Source of the DNA: SZUA-430 sp046153995
Lineage (GTDB): Bacteria; Pseudomonadota; Alphaproteobacteria; Micropepsales; Micropepsaceae
Length of the DNA stretch: 64,000 bases
NCBI GenBank assembly: GCA_046153995.1
Contig: JBJXEH010000065.1
Coordinates: forward strand, 1 to 64,000
Reading direction: 5' to 3'
The position numbers and the translations under genes are program-made. Below are positions 48,681-57,703 of this stretch, piece by piece. Numbering within the stretch: position 1 is the stretch's first letter; each line of letters begins with the position of its first letter. Under the pieces are notes generated by a model. That model was not told where the DNA came from. It saw nothing but the letters and a program-made list of their open reading frames with translations, and did not search any database.

Positions 48681-51600
48681 CTATTCGGCAGGCGCCACGC
48701 GGTTCCGCGAAAAGCGCGCACGTACGCGGCCAAATCCAGCGTAGGCATCGGCCATTAACGTGTAGGCAACCGGAACGATGAAAAGCGTCAGGAACGTCGA
48801 CGACAGGATGCCGCCGATCATGAGCACGCCCATACCGTTTCGGAACTCCGCGCCCTGGCTCACGGAGATCGCGACGGGGATCATGCCGAAGACGGTGGCA
48901 AGCTGGGTCATGAGCACGGGGCGCATACGGCGCGGGCCCGCCTCTTCCATTGCTTGGCGCGCTGGGATGTTGCGCGTTTCGCGCGCGGTGTTCGCGTAGT
49001 CGACGAGCAGAATGCCGTTCTTCATCACAAGGCCCATCAGCGCGATCATGCCGATCTGGGCGAACATCGTCATCGTCATGCCGGTGAACGAGAGCGCCGC
49101 GAATGCACCGACGAACGATAGCGGCGCCGTCAGCATGACAATGGCGGGCTGAGAGAAGCTGTTGAACTGGCTCGCCAGGATCATGTAGAGCGCGACGAGA
49201 GCCAGCACGAATGCGAAGCCAATTGCAGCCGCGGATTCCTTCATGCGCTCGGCCTGGCCGATAAACGTGCCCGTGTAGCCCTGAGGCAGACCAACCTCGT
49301 TCACGATCTTCTGCAGCTTATCCGTGGCGGTGCCGAGTGCGACGCCCGGCGGGTTGTTCGCCAGGATCACGATGGAGCGCGCGCGATTGCGACGGTCGAC
49401 TTGGGCTGGGCCTTCCTCAATCTTGAAGTCGGCAAGGCTTGCAAGATCGACCAAGCTGCCGTTCGTACTACGCACCTGAATCTGGTCCAGTTTCGCCGGA
49501 TCGTTGCGTTGCGCTTCTTCAAGGCGGACGCGAACGTCGTAACGGTTGCCCAGTTCTTCGTAGGTACCTGCATCGACGCCGCCGATGAGCGCGCGGACGG
49601 TCGTCGCCAACGGACGGATCGCGACGCCGAGGTCGGCTGCCCGGCCGCGATCGACGTGGATTTGCACCTCGGGCTTGCCGGTTTCGTATGACGAGCGGGC
49701 GTCGGTGAAAGTAGCCGTATCGGCGCGCAAGCGGGCGACGATAGCGTCGGCCTTTTCGCGCAACGTTTCCAGCGATCTGCCTTGCAACGAATAGGTGATC
49801 GCGGTGTTGAAGCTGGAGTTGCCACCGATCCAGGGGACTTCCGTCGCTTCGATATGTTTGGCTTCGGGCACGGTTTTGGCCAGCAGCTCGCGCACACGCT
49901 GCATGACGACAAACTGGTTTTCGGCGTACGTACGCTCACGCTTCGACGTCAGGCCGACATAGAGGTTGATGCGGTTGATGCGCGGTTGTGCGCCGCCGCC
50001 GACGGTCGCAAACACGGTTCTGACGTGCTTCGTGGACTCAAGGGCTTTGCTGACTCGGGCCGCGACCACTTTCGTGTCGGCGATGCCCGTGCCGTAGGGC
50101 AGGTCGATCGTCGCCAGGAACTCCGAGCGATCGGTCTTGGCTTGGAAGTCGAACGGGATGCCGCGGGCGAGCATCACGCCGACGACGATGGTCGCGAAGC
50201 CGATGCCGAGCACCATCAAGCGGTGTTCGAGAGACCAATGGAGGACACGTTTGTAGGTGGATTCGAGGCCGTGGTGGAACGCTTCGACGCGTCGCGCGAT
50301 TGGGCCGAGCTGGAGTTTGCTTAAGAACCTCGCGCACAACGCCGGCGTCAACGTCAGCGACACGAGCAGCGAAACCAGCACCGAAAAAACAATAGCCAGG
50401 CCGTACTGATAGAAGAAACGGCCGACGACGCCCTCCATGAAGGCAATGGGAACGAACACCGCGACCACGGCCCAGGTGCCCGCCATGACGGCGACGGCTA
50501 CTTCGCTGGTGCCTTTGGAGGCAGCTTCGGCAGGGGCCATGCCCTCTTCGAGTTTGCGGTGCACGCTTTCGAGCACAACGATCGCGTCGTCGACGAGAAG
50601 GCCGACGGACACCGAGAACGCCATCAGCGTCAGGTTGTTCAGCGTGAATCCCGCCCAATAGAATGCGAAGAACGTCGCAATCAGCGATGTCGGCATCGCG
50701 ATGGCGACGATGATCGTTGCGCGAAAATCGAGCAGAAACGCCATCGTGATGATGATAACGAGAAAGATGCCGAGTACGATATCGAAGCCGACATCGTCGA
50801 CGGACTCTTCGATGAACAGAGATATGTCGCGCGCGACAACCATCTCGACGCCAGCCGGTACGAAGCCACGCATCGACTCGATTTCGGCTTTGACGGCCTT
50901 GGCGACTTCAACGGTGTTTTGGCCGGATTGGCGCCGGACCTCGAGAGAGATGCCGGGTTTGCCGTTTAAGGTCGCGAACGTGCGTTCGTCTTCGGCGCCG
51001 TCTTCCACGCGGGCGACGTCGCCCAGAAGCGTCGGCAGTGCGAGCTGACGGAACGAGACGACGATGGCCTTGAAGTCCTCGACGCGTTTGACCTCGCCCT
51101 TCGTTTTGACGCTGAACTCGGCGCGTGCGCCGGAGAGTTCCATATTGCCGCCGGGCATGTCGGCGTTTTCGCGGCGGAGCGCCGATACCACGTCGTCCGC
51201 GGTCACGTTCAATGCGCGCATCTTGTCGGCGTCGAGCCAGATGCGGATTTGTCGCGCACGCCCCCCTAAGATCGTCACCTGGCCCACGCCGGAGACACGT
51301 TCGAGGCGTTCCTTGATCTGCTTGTCGGCAAACTCAGTGATGTCGCGGGTGGGCATATCGCCCGAGAGCATGACCGACAGGATCGGCTCGGCGTCGGGGT
51401 CGATCTTTTGGATGATTGGCTGTTCGGCGTCCTGCGGAAGATCGCGGATCGCGAGATTGACCTTGTCGCGGACGTCCTGGGCCTTCACGTCGGCGTTTTC
51501 GTTCAGGCCGAACTCGATGATGATCTGCGAGAGACCCTCGTAGCTCTGGGACGACAGCGACTTGATACCGGAGATCGTGTTGACCTGGGCTTCGATCGTG

Positions 51601-51794
51601 TCGGTGATGTCGGTTTCGATTGCGTCCGGGCTTGCGCCTTCGAGCACAGTCGAGACGTTCACATAGGGGAACTCGACGCGCGGAAAGAGGTCGACCCCGA
51701 TGCGTTGCAGCGATACCCAGCCCAGCGCGACCAGCGCGCCGATGACCATAGTCGCCAGAACGGGCCGGCGGATCGAAAGGTCGGAGATCCACAT
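48681..51794 (-). CDS. RND family efflux permease (HAE1 type)
   Basis: Inner-membrane proton-driven efflux pump of 1037 residues, the usual size, with twelve transmembrane helices in two halves. The first helix and porter start are typical (SIRRPVLATMVIGALVALGWVSLQRI). The transmembrane-4 acidic pair that carries protons is present in VSVGLLVDDAIVVLESVHRKLEEG, and motif GTWAVVAVFVPIAFMEGVVGRFFYQ follows. The lack of heavy-metal-type Met and Glu clusters favours a drug/organic-compound pump. It is cotranscribed with the adaptor gene upstream (three-base gap). No TolC-like outer-membrane gene is present, so a channel from elsewhere would be used. The divergent MarR gene probably regulates it. 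Confidence 0.94.
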   Translation of the reverse strand: MWISDLSIRRPVLATMVIGALVALGWVSLQRIGVDLFPRVEFPYVNVSTVLEGASPDAIETDITDTIEAQVNTISGIKSLSSQSYEGLSQIIIEFGLNENADVKAQDVRDKVNLAIRDLPQDAEQPIIQKIDPDAEPILSVMLSGDMPTRDITEFADKQIKERLERVSGVGQVTILGGRARQIRIWLDADKMRALNVTADDVVSALRRENADMPGGNMELSGARAEFSVKTKGEVKRVEDFKAIVVSFRQLALPTLLGDVARVEDGAEDERTFATLNGKPGISLEVRRQSGQNTVEVAKAVKAEIESMRGFVPAGVEMVVARDISLFIEESVDDVGFDIVLGIFLVIIITMAFLLDFRATIIVAIAMPTSLIATFFAFYWAGFTLNNLTLMAFSVSVGLLVDDAIVVLESVHRKLEEGMAPAEAASKGTSEVAVAVMAGTWAVVAVFVPIAFMEGVVGRFFYQYGLAIVFSVLVSLLVSLTLTPALCARFLSKLQLGPIARRVEAFHHGLESTYKRVLHWSLEHRLMVLGIGFATIVVGVMLARGIPFDFQAKTDRSEFLATIDLPYGTGIADTKVVAARVSKALESTKHVRTVFATVGGGAQPRINRINLYVGLTSKRERTYAENQFVVMQRVRELLAKTVPEAKHIEATEVPWIGGNSSFNTAITYSLQGRSLETLREKADAIVARLRADTATFTDARSSYETGKPEVQIHVDRGRAADLGVAIRPLATTVRALIGGVDAGTYEELGNRYDVRVRLEEAQRNDPAKLDQIQVRSTNGSLVDLASLADFKIEEGPAQVDRRNRARSIVILANNPPGVALGTATDKLQKIVNEVGLPQGYTGTFIGQAERMKESAAAIGFAFVLALVALYMILASQFNSFSQPAIVMLTAPLSFVGAFAALSFTGMTMTMFAQIGMIALMGLVMKNGILLVDYANTARETRNIPARQAMEEAGPRRMRPVLMTQLATVFGMIPVAISVSQGAEFRNGMGVLMIGGILSSTFLTLFIVPVAYTLMADAYAGFGRVRARFSRNRVAPAE

Positions 51795-51797
51795 GGG

Positions 51798-52946
51798 CTA
51801 GAGTTGCGCCTGCGTCGTGGGCTTCGCGGCGCTTTCGAGCGTGACCGGCACGCCGTCGGCAAGCTGCGAGAGGTTCGGTCCGGTCAGCAGTTCGGTGCCT
51901 TCTGGCACGTTGCTTAGGATTTCGACGCGCTCACCGTCGATCTCGCGCGTCGAGAGCGCGACTTTCTTCGCGCGGCCGTTTTGCACGGTGAAGGCGTAGC
52001 GGGAGCCGTCCGGGCCGAGGATCGCTTTGCGGGCGACGACGAGGGTCTTGCGGGCTTCCGGTATGAGTTCAACGCGGCAATAGAGGCCTGGAAGGATTTT
52101 GTAGCCTGGATTGGGCAAGGCGAAGCGTAGTTCGATACTGCGCGCCTTGTAGTCGATGCCGTAGTTGATGACAGCGAGCTTGGCTTCAAGCGGCTTTTGG
52201 ATACCGTCCACAAAGATCCGGCCGGTCATACCGACTTTGAACTGTTCGAAATAAGTTGCCGGCGCGACGACAATGACGGCAAGCGGGTCGATGCCCATGA
52301 TCTGAACGACGCCGGCAGCGCCGCCCATTGCCCCACCACCGCCGAAACGGGTCGCCATGAAGCGGCCTTCGTAGACGTCTTTCTTCGAGATGACGCCCTC
52401 ATAGGGTGCGCGGACGATGGTGTCCTTCAGCTGCTGACGGCCCTGTGCGAGCCTCGCTTCCCAAACGCCGAGCTGTGCCGCAGCGACATCGGCATTCGTC
52501 TTCGTCGTGTCCATGCGTGACTGGCTTACCCAGCCGCCGCCTTTGAGCGAATCTTGCCGGCGCAGGTCTGCCTGCGCATTGCGAAGCTGCGCGCGGGCGA
52601 GGGCGACTTGCTTTTCTTGCTCCAACACGACGAGCTTGATGTCGACGTCGCGCGTGCGGAAAAGCGCTTGACCTTTCTTCACTTGGCTACCGACGCCGAC
52701 CATCACCTCTTCGATGATGCCGTCGACGGAGGGGCCGATGTCGGTTTGGCGTGACGGCGTGAGCGAGCCGGTCGCCATGATCGGCACGGCAACGTCGGCC
52801 TTCGTGACTTTCACGGTCGATACGGTCACCGCTACCGGAGCTACGGCCTTGGATTGATCCTTCGCCTCGGTAGGCTGGCCGCAGGCGGCGAGGCCCAACG
52901 CAAAGGCGGCTAGAACAGCGGCTGCTAACGGCCAGTGTACGGTCAT
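51798..52946 (-). CDS. RND efflux periplasmic adaptor (membrane fusion protein)
   Basis: A 382-residue lipoprotein adaptor that links the RND permease to an outer-membrane channel. The signal ends in a lipobox with the lipidated Cys at residue 22 (ALGLAAC-GQP). The barrel/lipoyl half motif IMATGSLTPSRQTDIGPSVDGIIEEVMVGVGSQVKKGQALFRTRD, a helical hairpin (LEQEKQVALARAQLRNAQADLRRQ) and the returning lipoyl half (IVRAPYEGVISKKDVYEG) are in the right order. It is first in the operon and its start lies 27 bases from an inverted-repeat operator. The three-base spacing to the permease gene implies coupling. Confidence 0.93.
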   Translation of the reverse strand: MTVHWPLAAAVLAAFALGLAACGQPTEAKDQSKAVAPVAVTVSTVKVTKADVAVPIMATGSLTPSRQTDIGPSVDGIIEEVMVGVGSQVKKGQALFRTRDVDIKLVVLEQEKQVALARAQLRNAQADLRRQDSLKGGGWVSQSRMDTTKTNADVAAAQLGVWEARLAQGRQQLKDTIVRAPYEGVISKKDVYEGRFMATRFGGGGAMGGAAGVVQIMGIDPLAVIVVAPATYFEQFKVGMTGRIFVDGIQKPLEAKLAVINYGIDYKARSIELRFALPNPGYKILPGLYCRVELIPEARKTLVVARKAILGPDGSRYAFTVQNGRAKKVALSTREIDGERVEILSNVPEGTELLTGPNLSQLADGVPVTLESAAKPTTQAQL

Positions 52947-52973
52947 GGCGCGAAGATACCTATTGACGTTCAG

Positions 52974-53014
52974 GAATTGGTATACTGGATTACTATATAC
53001 TGCTATACCAATTC
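52974..53014. promoter_or_regulatory. Inverted-repeat operator between efflux operon and marR
   Basis: GAATTGGTATA (52974-52984) and TATACCAATTC (53004-53014) form a perfect 11-base inverted repeat around a 19-base A/T-rich spacer that itself contains TATACTG and TATATACTG sub-repeats. It fills the divergent promoter region between the adaptor gene and the MarR gene, the usual place for a MarR operator; promoters of both genes probably overlap it. Confidence 0.75.
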
Positions 53015-53036
53015 GTGAAGACAGGACGCGGCGGCC

Positions 53037-53573
53037 TTGAGTGAGACATTTTCGACGGTTGAACGGGGGAAATCGGCGCGGAAGTCCGCGGCGGCAAAAC
53101 CCACGCGCAACATGGAAAATGAGCGGCTAAAGGCCGAGATGGAGGTTGAGGCCACTTTGGGTTGGCTGTTCAACGACATCCACCGCCTGTTGGGTAAGGA
53201 CTTCGGCTCGCGCATCGGCGAGCTTGGTCTCACGCGCGCGCAGTGCCGGGTGCTATTCACGATCGAGCGGGCGGAGACACCGCTCACCCAGACCGAGATC
53301 GCGGAACTGACCGAGATCGAGAAGGCGCCGCTCGGCAAGATGCTCGACCGTTTGGAGCAAGGCGGGTGGATCGTCCGCAAGTCCGATCCGAAGGACCGGC
53401 GTGCGCGGCGGGTTTCCGTTACGGCAAAAATCGACAAGGCTTTCCCCGTCGCTGCTGCGGCCGCGAAGGGAACATTTGCGCGCGCGCTGCAAGGTATGCG
53501 ACAGAGTGATGTGAAAGAGTTGATTGCGAAGCTTGAAAAGCTGAAGCGCAACCTCGGCGGCGCCGACGACTAG
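53037..53573 (+). CDS. MarR family transcriptional regulator
   Basis: A 178-residue winged-helix regulator. The DNA-binding core is LGLTRAQCRVLFTIERAETPLTQTEIAELTEIEKAPLGKMLDRLEQGGWIVRKSDPKDRRARRVSVT, with recognition helix and the wing DPKDRRAR clearly visible. The first 35 residues before the fold are basic and disordered (GKSARKSAAAKPTR), longer than average for the family. TTG 53037 is the best available start; an ATG at 53112 would remove this tail. Divergent from the RND operon across a perfect inverted repeat, it is very likely the ligand-responsive repressor of the pump and of itself. Confidence 0.9.
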   Translation: MSETFSTVERGKSARKSAAAKPTRNMENERLKAEMEVEATLGWLFNDIHRLLGKDFGSRIGELGLTRAQCRVLFTIERAETPLTQTEIAELTEIEKAPLGKMLDRLEQGGWIVRKSDPKDRRARRVSVTAKIDKAFPVAAAAAKGTFARALQGMRQSDVKELIAKLEKLKRNLGGADD

Positions 53574-53617
53574 CTGCTACGCGCCGCCCTGAACCAAGTT
53601 CAACCTTGAGGGCCGCG

Positions 53618-54745
53618 ATGAATTTCGATTTCTCCGACGACCAAAAGATGCTGAAGGATCAGGCGCGCAAGTTCCTGACCGAAAAATGCCCGACGAAGGT
53701 CGTGCGCAAGATTCTCGAAAGCGACGAGCCATACGATAAGGCGCTTTGGAAGCAGATCGGCGAGATGGGTTGGCTCGGCACCGCCATCCCGGAGGAATAC
53801 GGCGGACTGGGCCTTGGGCATCTTGAGCTTTGCGTTATCGCGGAAGAATTAGGCCGTGCCGCTGCGCCGGTGCCGTTCTCGTCGTCGGTCTATCTGGCGA
53901 CCGAGGCGCTTTTGGTTGCGGGCAGCGACGCGCAGAAGAAGAAGTATCTGCCGAAGCTGGCAAGCGGCGAATGGATCGGCACGTTCGCGATCGCGGAAGG
54001 CGCGCAACCGCCGAGTCCGAAAACTATCAAAGCGACATTCAAGGCCGGCAAGCTCGACGGCACGAAAACGCCGGTGCCGGATGGCGACGTCGCGGACTTC
54101 GCAGTCGTGTTGGCGAAAAGTGCCGACGGGCAAGGCGAGCGGACACTGTCGCTCGCGATTGTAGACTTGAAGGGTGCAGGCACCTCGCGGCGCGCGGTGA
54201 AGACGATCGATCCGTCGCGTAGCCAGGCCGAGCTTTCGTTCAAAGGAGCGGCGGCCGAGGCGCTTGGACCTGCCGGTGACGGTTGGGATTTGGCCAAGCG
54301 CGTGCTCGACCGCGCGGCTGTACTGATGGCGTTCGAGCAGGTCGGCGGCGCTGATGCTTGCCTCGTGATGGCGAAGGACTACGCGCTGAACCGTTACGCG
54401 TTCGGGCGCACGATCGCCTCGTTCCAGGCGATCAAGCACAAGCTCGCCGACATGTACGTGCTGAACGAACTGGCGCGGTCGAATGCGTATTTCGGCGCGT
54501 GGGCGCTTTCGACGAACGCGGCGGACTTGGCAGAGGCGGCGGCAGGCGCGCGGATCAGCGCGACGGATGCGTTTCACAACGCTGCGAAAGAGAACATCCA
54601 AACGCATGGCGGTATGGGCTTCACGTGGGAGCTCGACTGCCACCTCTATTACCGGCGCTCGAAGGTGCTGAGCCTCGCGCTCGGCGCGTCTCGTGTGTGG
54701 AAAGACCGGTTGGTCAACCACCTTGAGAAGAAGAACGTCGCTTAA
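53618..54745 (+). CDS. Acyl-CoA dehydrogenase (first of two)
   Basis: Flavoprotein of 375 residues that introduces a double bond into an acyl-CoA thioester. The start MNFDFSDDQKMLKDQARKFL at ATG 53618 is the classical one, with GAGGG upstream. Motifs AIPEEYGGLGLGHLELCVIAEELGR, FGRTIASFQAIKHKLADMYVLNELAR and THGGMGFTWELDCHLYYRR are present. The usual FAD-contact motif near residue 125 (FAIAEGAQPPSP) and the position of the catalytic Glu are altered relative to straight-chain enzymes, as in the short subunit of heterodimeric dehydrogenases. It is followed 29 bases later by a second acyl-CoA dehydrogenase gene, so the two may form a heteromer, which is inference. Confidence 0.9.
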   Translation: MNFDFSDDQKMLKDQARKFLTEKCPTKVVRKILESDEPYDKALWKQIGEMGWLGTAIPEEYGGLGLGHLELCVIAEELGRAAAPVPFSSSVYLATEALLVAGSDAQKKKYLPKLASGEWIGTFAIAEGAQPPSPKTIKATFKAGKLDGTKTPVPDGDVADFAVVLAKSADGQGERTLSLAIVDLKGAGTSRRAVKTIDPSRSQAELSFKGAAAEALGPAGDGWDLAKRVLDRAAVLMAFEQVGGADACLVMAKDYALNRYAFGRTIASFQAIKHKLADMYVLNELARSNAYFGAWALSTNAADLAEAAAGARISATDAFHNAAKENIQTHGGMGFTWELDCHLYYRRSKVLSLALGASRVWKDRLVNHLEKKNVA

Positions 54746-54774
54746 GCCACAATTCGAACCGAAAGATCGATCCC

Positions 54775-56019
54775 ATGGATTTCAACGATACCCCGCAAGA
54801 AGCGACGTTCCGGAAGGAAGTCCGCACTTGGCTTGAGGCGCATGCGAAGCCGAAATCGGCGACCGGCTTCTCGGCCGAGAACCCCCGCTTTCAACGCAAC
54901 GAAACCGAAGCGCTGAAAATCGCGAAAGCTTGGCAAGCGAAGAAGGCCGAGAAGCGCTATGCGCGCATCACCTGGCCGACGGAGAACGGCGGCCTTGGTG
55001 GCACGCCGATGCAGCAGGTGGTCTACAACCAAGAAGAGTCCAAGTTCGACGTGCCTTCGGGCTTCTTTGAGATCGGCCTTGGCATGTGCATCCCGACGGT
55101 CACCCACTACGCATCCAAGGGCGTCGCGTCGCGGTATGTGAAGCCGGCGCTCTACGGCGAAGAGATTTGGTGTCAACTGTTCTCCGAGCCGTCTGCCGGT
55201 TCTGACGTTGCTGGCCTCAAGACGCGCGCTGAAAAAGACGGCGACGACTGGGTGATCAATGGCCAGAAGGTTTGGACGTCGGGCGCACACTATTCCGACT
55301 ACGGCATTCTGCTCACGCGAACGGACCCGAATGTGCCGAAGCACAAGGGTCTGACGATGTTCTATCTGTCGATGAAGGCGCCGGGCGTCGAAGTGCGTCC
55401 GATCAAACAGATGTCGGGTGGTGCGAACTTCAACGAAGTGTTCTTCACCAACGTTCGTATCCCGGATTCCCAGCGCCTCGGCAATGTCGGCGACGGCTGG
55501 GGCGTTGCGCTGACGACGCTGATGCATGAGCGTTTGGCAGTCGGTGGCGGGCAGGGCGGCTCCGGCGCGGACGTGAACGAGCTGCTGGCGCTAGCGCGCG
55601 AGACGGAACTCGAAGACGGCCCCGCGATCCGTAATGCGTCCGTGCGCGAACGCATCGCGGAATGGTATGTGCGCGGCCAAGGTCTCAAGTACACGACCTA
55701 CCGCACGCTGACGGCGCTCAGCCAAGGCCGCGTGCCGGGGCCAGAGGCGTCGATCGCGAAGGTCGTCGTCGCACCGAAGATGCAAGACCTCGCCTCGTTC
55801 GGCATGGACCTTGAGGATATGGGTGGCGTCATGGTGGGCGAGGACTCGCCGATGATGGGCGCGTTCCAGCAATCGTTTATGTGGGCGCCGGGCTTGCGCA
55901 TCGCCGGCGGCACGGACGAAATCTTGAAGAACATCATCGCAGAGCGCGTGCTGGGCTTACCCGCCGACATCCGCGTCGACAAAGACATCCCGTACAACAA
56001 GCTTCCGACGGGACGCTGA
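54775..56019 (+). CDS. Acyl-CoA dehydrogenase (second of two)
   Basis: A 414-residue acyl-CoA dehydrogenase with an N-terminal extension typical of the FadE17/FadE26-like group (DFNDTPQEATFRKEVRTWLEAHAKPK). Core motifs: ITWPTENGGLGGTPMQQVVY, WCQLFSEPSAGSDVAGLKTRAEKDGDDWVINGQKVWTSGAHY and ASFGMDLEDMGG. The partner gene upstream and this order (smaller subunit first) match pairs that act on steroid side chains or branched acids. ATG 54775 follows the first gene by 29 bases. A terminator follows directly. Substrate is unknown. Confidence 0.92.
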   Translation: MDFNDTPQEATFRKEVRTWLEAHAKPKSATGFSAENPRFQRNETEALKIAKAWQAKKAEKRYARITWPTENGGLGGTPMQQVVYNQEESKFDVPSGFFEIGLGMCIPTVTHYASKGVASRYVKPALYGEEIWCQLFSEPSAGSDVAGLKTRAEKDGDDWVINGQKVWTSGAHYSDYGILLTRTDPNVPKHKGLTMFYLSMKAPGVEVRPIKQMSGGANFNEVFFTNVRIPDSQRLGNVGDGWGVALTTLMHERLAVGGGQGGSGADVNELLALARETELEDGPAIRNASVRERIAEWYVRGQGLKYTTYRTLTALSQGRVPGPEASIAKVVVAPKMQDLASFGMDLEDMGGVMVGEDSPMMGAFQQSFMWAPGLRIAGGTDEILKNIIAERVLGLPADIRVDKDIPYNKLPTGR

Positions 56020-56027
56020 AACGTCAA

Positions 56028-56055
56028 GGCCCGCAACTCGCGGGCCTTTTCTTTT
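56028..56055 (+). terminator. Rho-independent terminator of the acyl-CoA dehydrogenase operon
   Basis: GGCCCGC (56028-56034) pairs with GCGGGCC (56040-56046) over a 5-base loop and is followed by TTTTCTTTT. Confidence 0.9.
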
Positions 56056-56296
56056 ACTCGGCTTCCGAGATCATTTTCATGAAATCCCGGTTGATGAAGG
56101 TCAGCCGGCCGTCGCTCATGCGCAGCGGCAGGAACTGGCGGCTGCCGTCGTTCAGCAGATCTTGGAGGCGCTGACCGGTCTTGAAGATGTAGAGATCGCC
56201 GCTGAGCGCGGTGCCGTCGGTCATGTAGACAGTCGCTGGCACGCCTTCTTTCGTCGCGCGGTTGCCGTTCAATGACGCCGATGTGTAGGTCTTCAT
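56054..56296 (-). CDS. Small conserved hypothetical protein (80 aa)
   Basis: An 80-residue soluble protein with a beta-rich middle, VPATVYMTDGTALSGDLYIFKTGQRLQDLLNDGSRQFLPL, followed by RMSDGRLTFINRDFMKMI. The pattern of a TDGT-LSG-LY strand pair followed by a RLxDLLN segment occurs in uncharacterised bacterial proteins, possibly an Lsm/PilZ-like small barrel, which I cannot confirm. ATG 56296 is chosen because a GGGGGGAG run lies just upstream. It may be co-transcribed with the upstream minus-strand genes (67-base gap). Confidence 0.65.
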   Translation of the reverse strand: MKTYTSASLNGNRATKEGVPATVYMTDGTALSGDLYIFKTGQRLQDLLNDGSRQFLPLRMSDGRLTFINRDFMKMISEAE

Positions 56297-56362
56297 GTGC
56301 TCCCCCCGGACCCCAAGAGCGAGCATATTGAAGGGGTTGCGTTAAGATTTCGCTGACCGGCG

Positions 56363-56947
56363 CTATTTCGCGAAAACCCAGCCTTTCCGGCTGCCGTCGA
56401 ACTCGATCGCGAACGTGTTGTTCCGGATATTGCAGTCGCCAGTCCGGCTTTGCGACACATCGGTCTTGTACTTGATCGCGAGTGTGTAGAGGCGCTTGAA
56501 CTTGGCCTTTGCTATTTGGTCCGCCGGGGCCGTGAAGATGAAGCGCACGGCCACACCGCTGTGCGGCATGATTTTGTCGAACGGAACGCTTGCTGCTTCG
56601 CGGCTCTTGTTGCCGCCCGCGATGTCGGTTTCGGTCAACACCGCAGCCTGCTCGCCGGGTTTGCCGAAGAACGGCTGGTCGCCGATGTTGCGCACCCGCA
56701 TAACGAACGGCCAGTGGAAGACGCCGTCAGCCGTGACCCAGGCGCCGATGCGTTGAACGCGCGTCGCACCTGCGGGCGGTCGCTGCGCGAAGTCGATCTC
56801 GAGGAAGCGGTCGGCAGCGGGGTCGGAGCACGGCGGCAACAGCGGTTCGAGGTCCGGCAGCTTGACCTCTTTGGGAACAACAAAGTCAGCTGCTTGCGCC
56901 GCGCCGACGGCCAGCGTTGCAATGATCAAACTCGTGAAAACTCTCAT
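56363..56947 (-). CDS. Secreted hypothetical protein
   Basis: A 194-residue protein with a signal peptide (VFTSLIIATLAVGAAQAAD) and a mature part with Ig-like beta-strand texture: FHWPFVMRVRNIGDQPFFGKPGEQAAVL resembles a CARDB-type repeat, and GVAVRFIFTAPADQI follows. Two cysteines (PPCSD, GDCNIRNN) could form a disulfide. The function is not known. Its start codon overlaps the stop of the pyroglutamyl peptidase gene (ATGA), so the two are translated together although no functional link is obvious. Confidence 0.65.
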   Translation of the reverse strand: MRVFTSLIIATLAVGAAQAADFVVPKEVKLPDLEPLLPPCSDPAADRFLEIDFAQRPPAGATRVQRIGAWVTADGVFHWPFVMRVRNIGDQPFFGKPGEQAAVLTETDIAGGNKSREAASVPFDKIMPHSGVAVRFIFTAPADQIAKAKFKRLYTLAIKYKTDVSQSRTGDCNIRNNTFAIEFDGSRKGWVFAK

Positions 56948-57624
56948 GCGACTATCCTTAATGTTCGTTGGGCCGCGGCGACGCACGTTTCGGCGGTAAT
57001 CCTCACGGCGTCCATCATCTGGCGCTCGGTCAATGTCGAGGCGTGTGGCACATGATGGCCGCTCGCCGCAAGCTTCGCCACCTGCGTATCAAGATAGGGG
57101 ACATGGATGAACCCGGCGATCGCGGGGCCACCCTTCGCCGCGAGGGTCATCAAGCGGTAGAACGTCAAATTGCAGAGATAGTCGCCTGCGCTGTCCGATG
57201 GGCTCACCGGGATGCCGGCGGTCTTCAACGCCATCTCGATCTCGCGAAGCGGCAAGCCGGTCGCATAGCGCTCCCTACCGCTTTCAACGACGCACGCGCC
57301 GGTCGCGCAAGCGCCGGTGAAGTCGGGCCGATCGGTTGCGACTACGTTGTGCGCTGTAGACTCAAGCGTCACGCCCGTCGCCTTCGCGCTGAGACCGAAT
57401 GCGATGACGACATCCGGGCGAAGTTCATCGAGAAGCGGCTCCATCTCGCGTTCCCAGAGATCGAAGCGCACGGGAAGCGTTCGCGCGGTCAGTCGCGCGC
57501 CATTGGGCTGCCAGTTCTCGTGCCGAAGCCGTTCGACCACCCATGCCGTCGGGTTCACCGGCGCACCCGGGAAGACCGAGAAGCCGGTGATGAGTACGTT
57601 GATGTTTTGCGGGCTGCGCATCAT
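56944..57624 (-). CDS. pcp: Pyroglutamyl-peptidase I-like cysteine peptidase (C15)
   Basis: A 226-residue cytoplasmic peptidase that removes N-terminal pyroglutamate from peptides. The family beginnings VLITGFSVFPGAPVNPTAWVVERL and the pieces of the catalytic triad are visible: Glu in the VTLESTAHNV region, Cys in SAGDYLCNLTFY and His in GFIHVPYLDTQ. Spacing is slightly different from E. coli-type Pcp, so a divergent member is possible. ATG 57624 or the adjacent ATG 57621 are both usable. It is the first gene of a two- or three-gene minus-strand operon. Confidence 0.88.
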   Translation of the reverse strand: MMRSPQNINVLITGFSVFPGAPVNPTAWVVERLRHENWQPNGARLTARTLPVRFDLWEREMEPLLDELRPDVVIAFGLSAKATGVTLESTAHNVVATDRPDFTGACATGACVVESGRERYATGLPLREIEMALKTAGIPVSPSDSAGDYLCNLTFYRLMTLAAKGGPAIAGFIHVPYLDTQVAKLAASGHHVPHASTLTERQMMDAVRITAETCVAAAQRTLRIVA

Positions 57625-57703
57625 GGCGTTATTGAAGCACGAAACGAATATTGCTCAAAGCGCGCGAAACCTGACGCCTTCAGCGAAATGCCGCTATTCG
57701 TGG

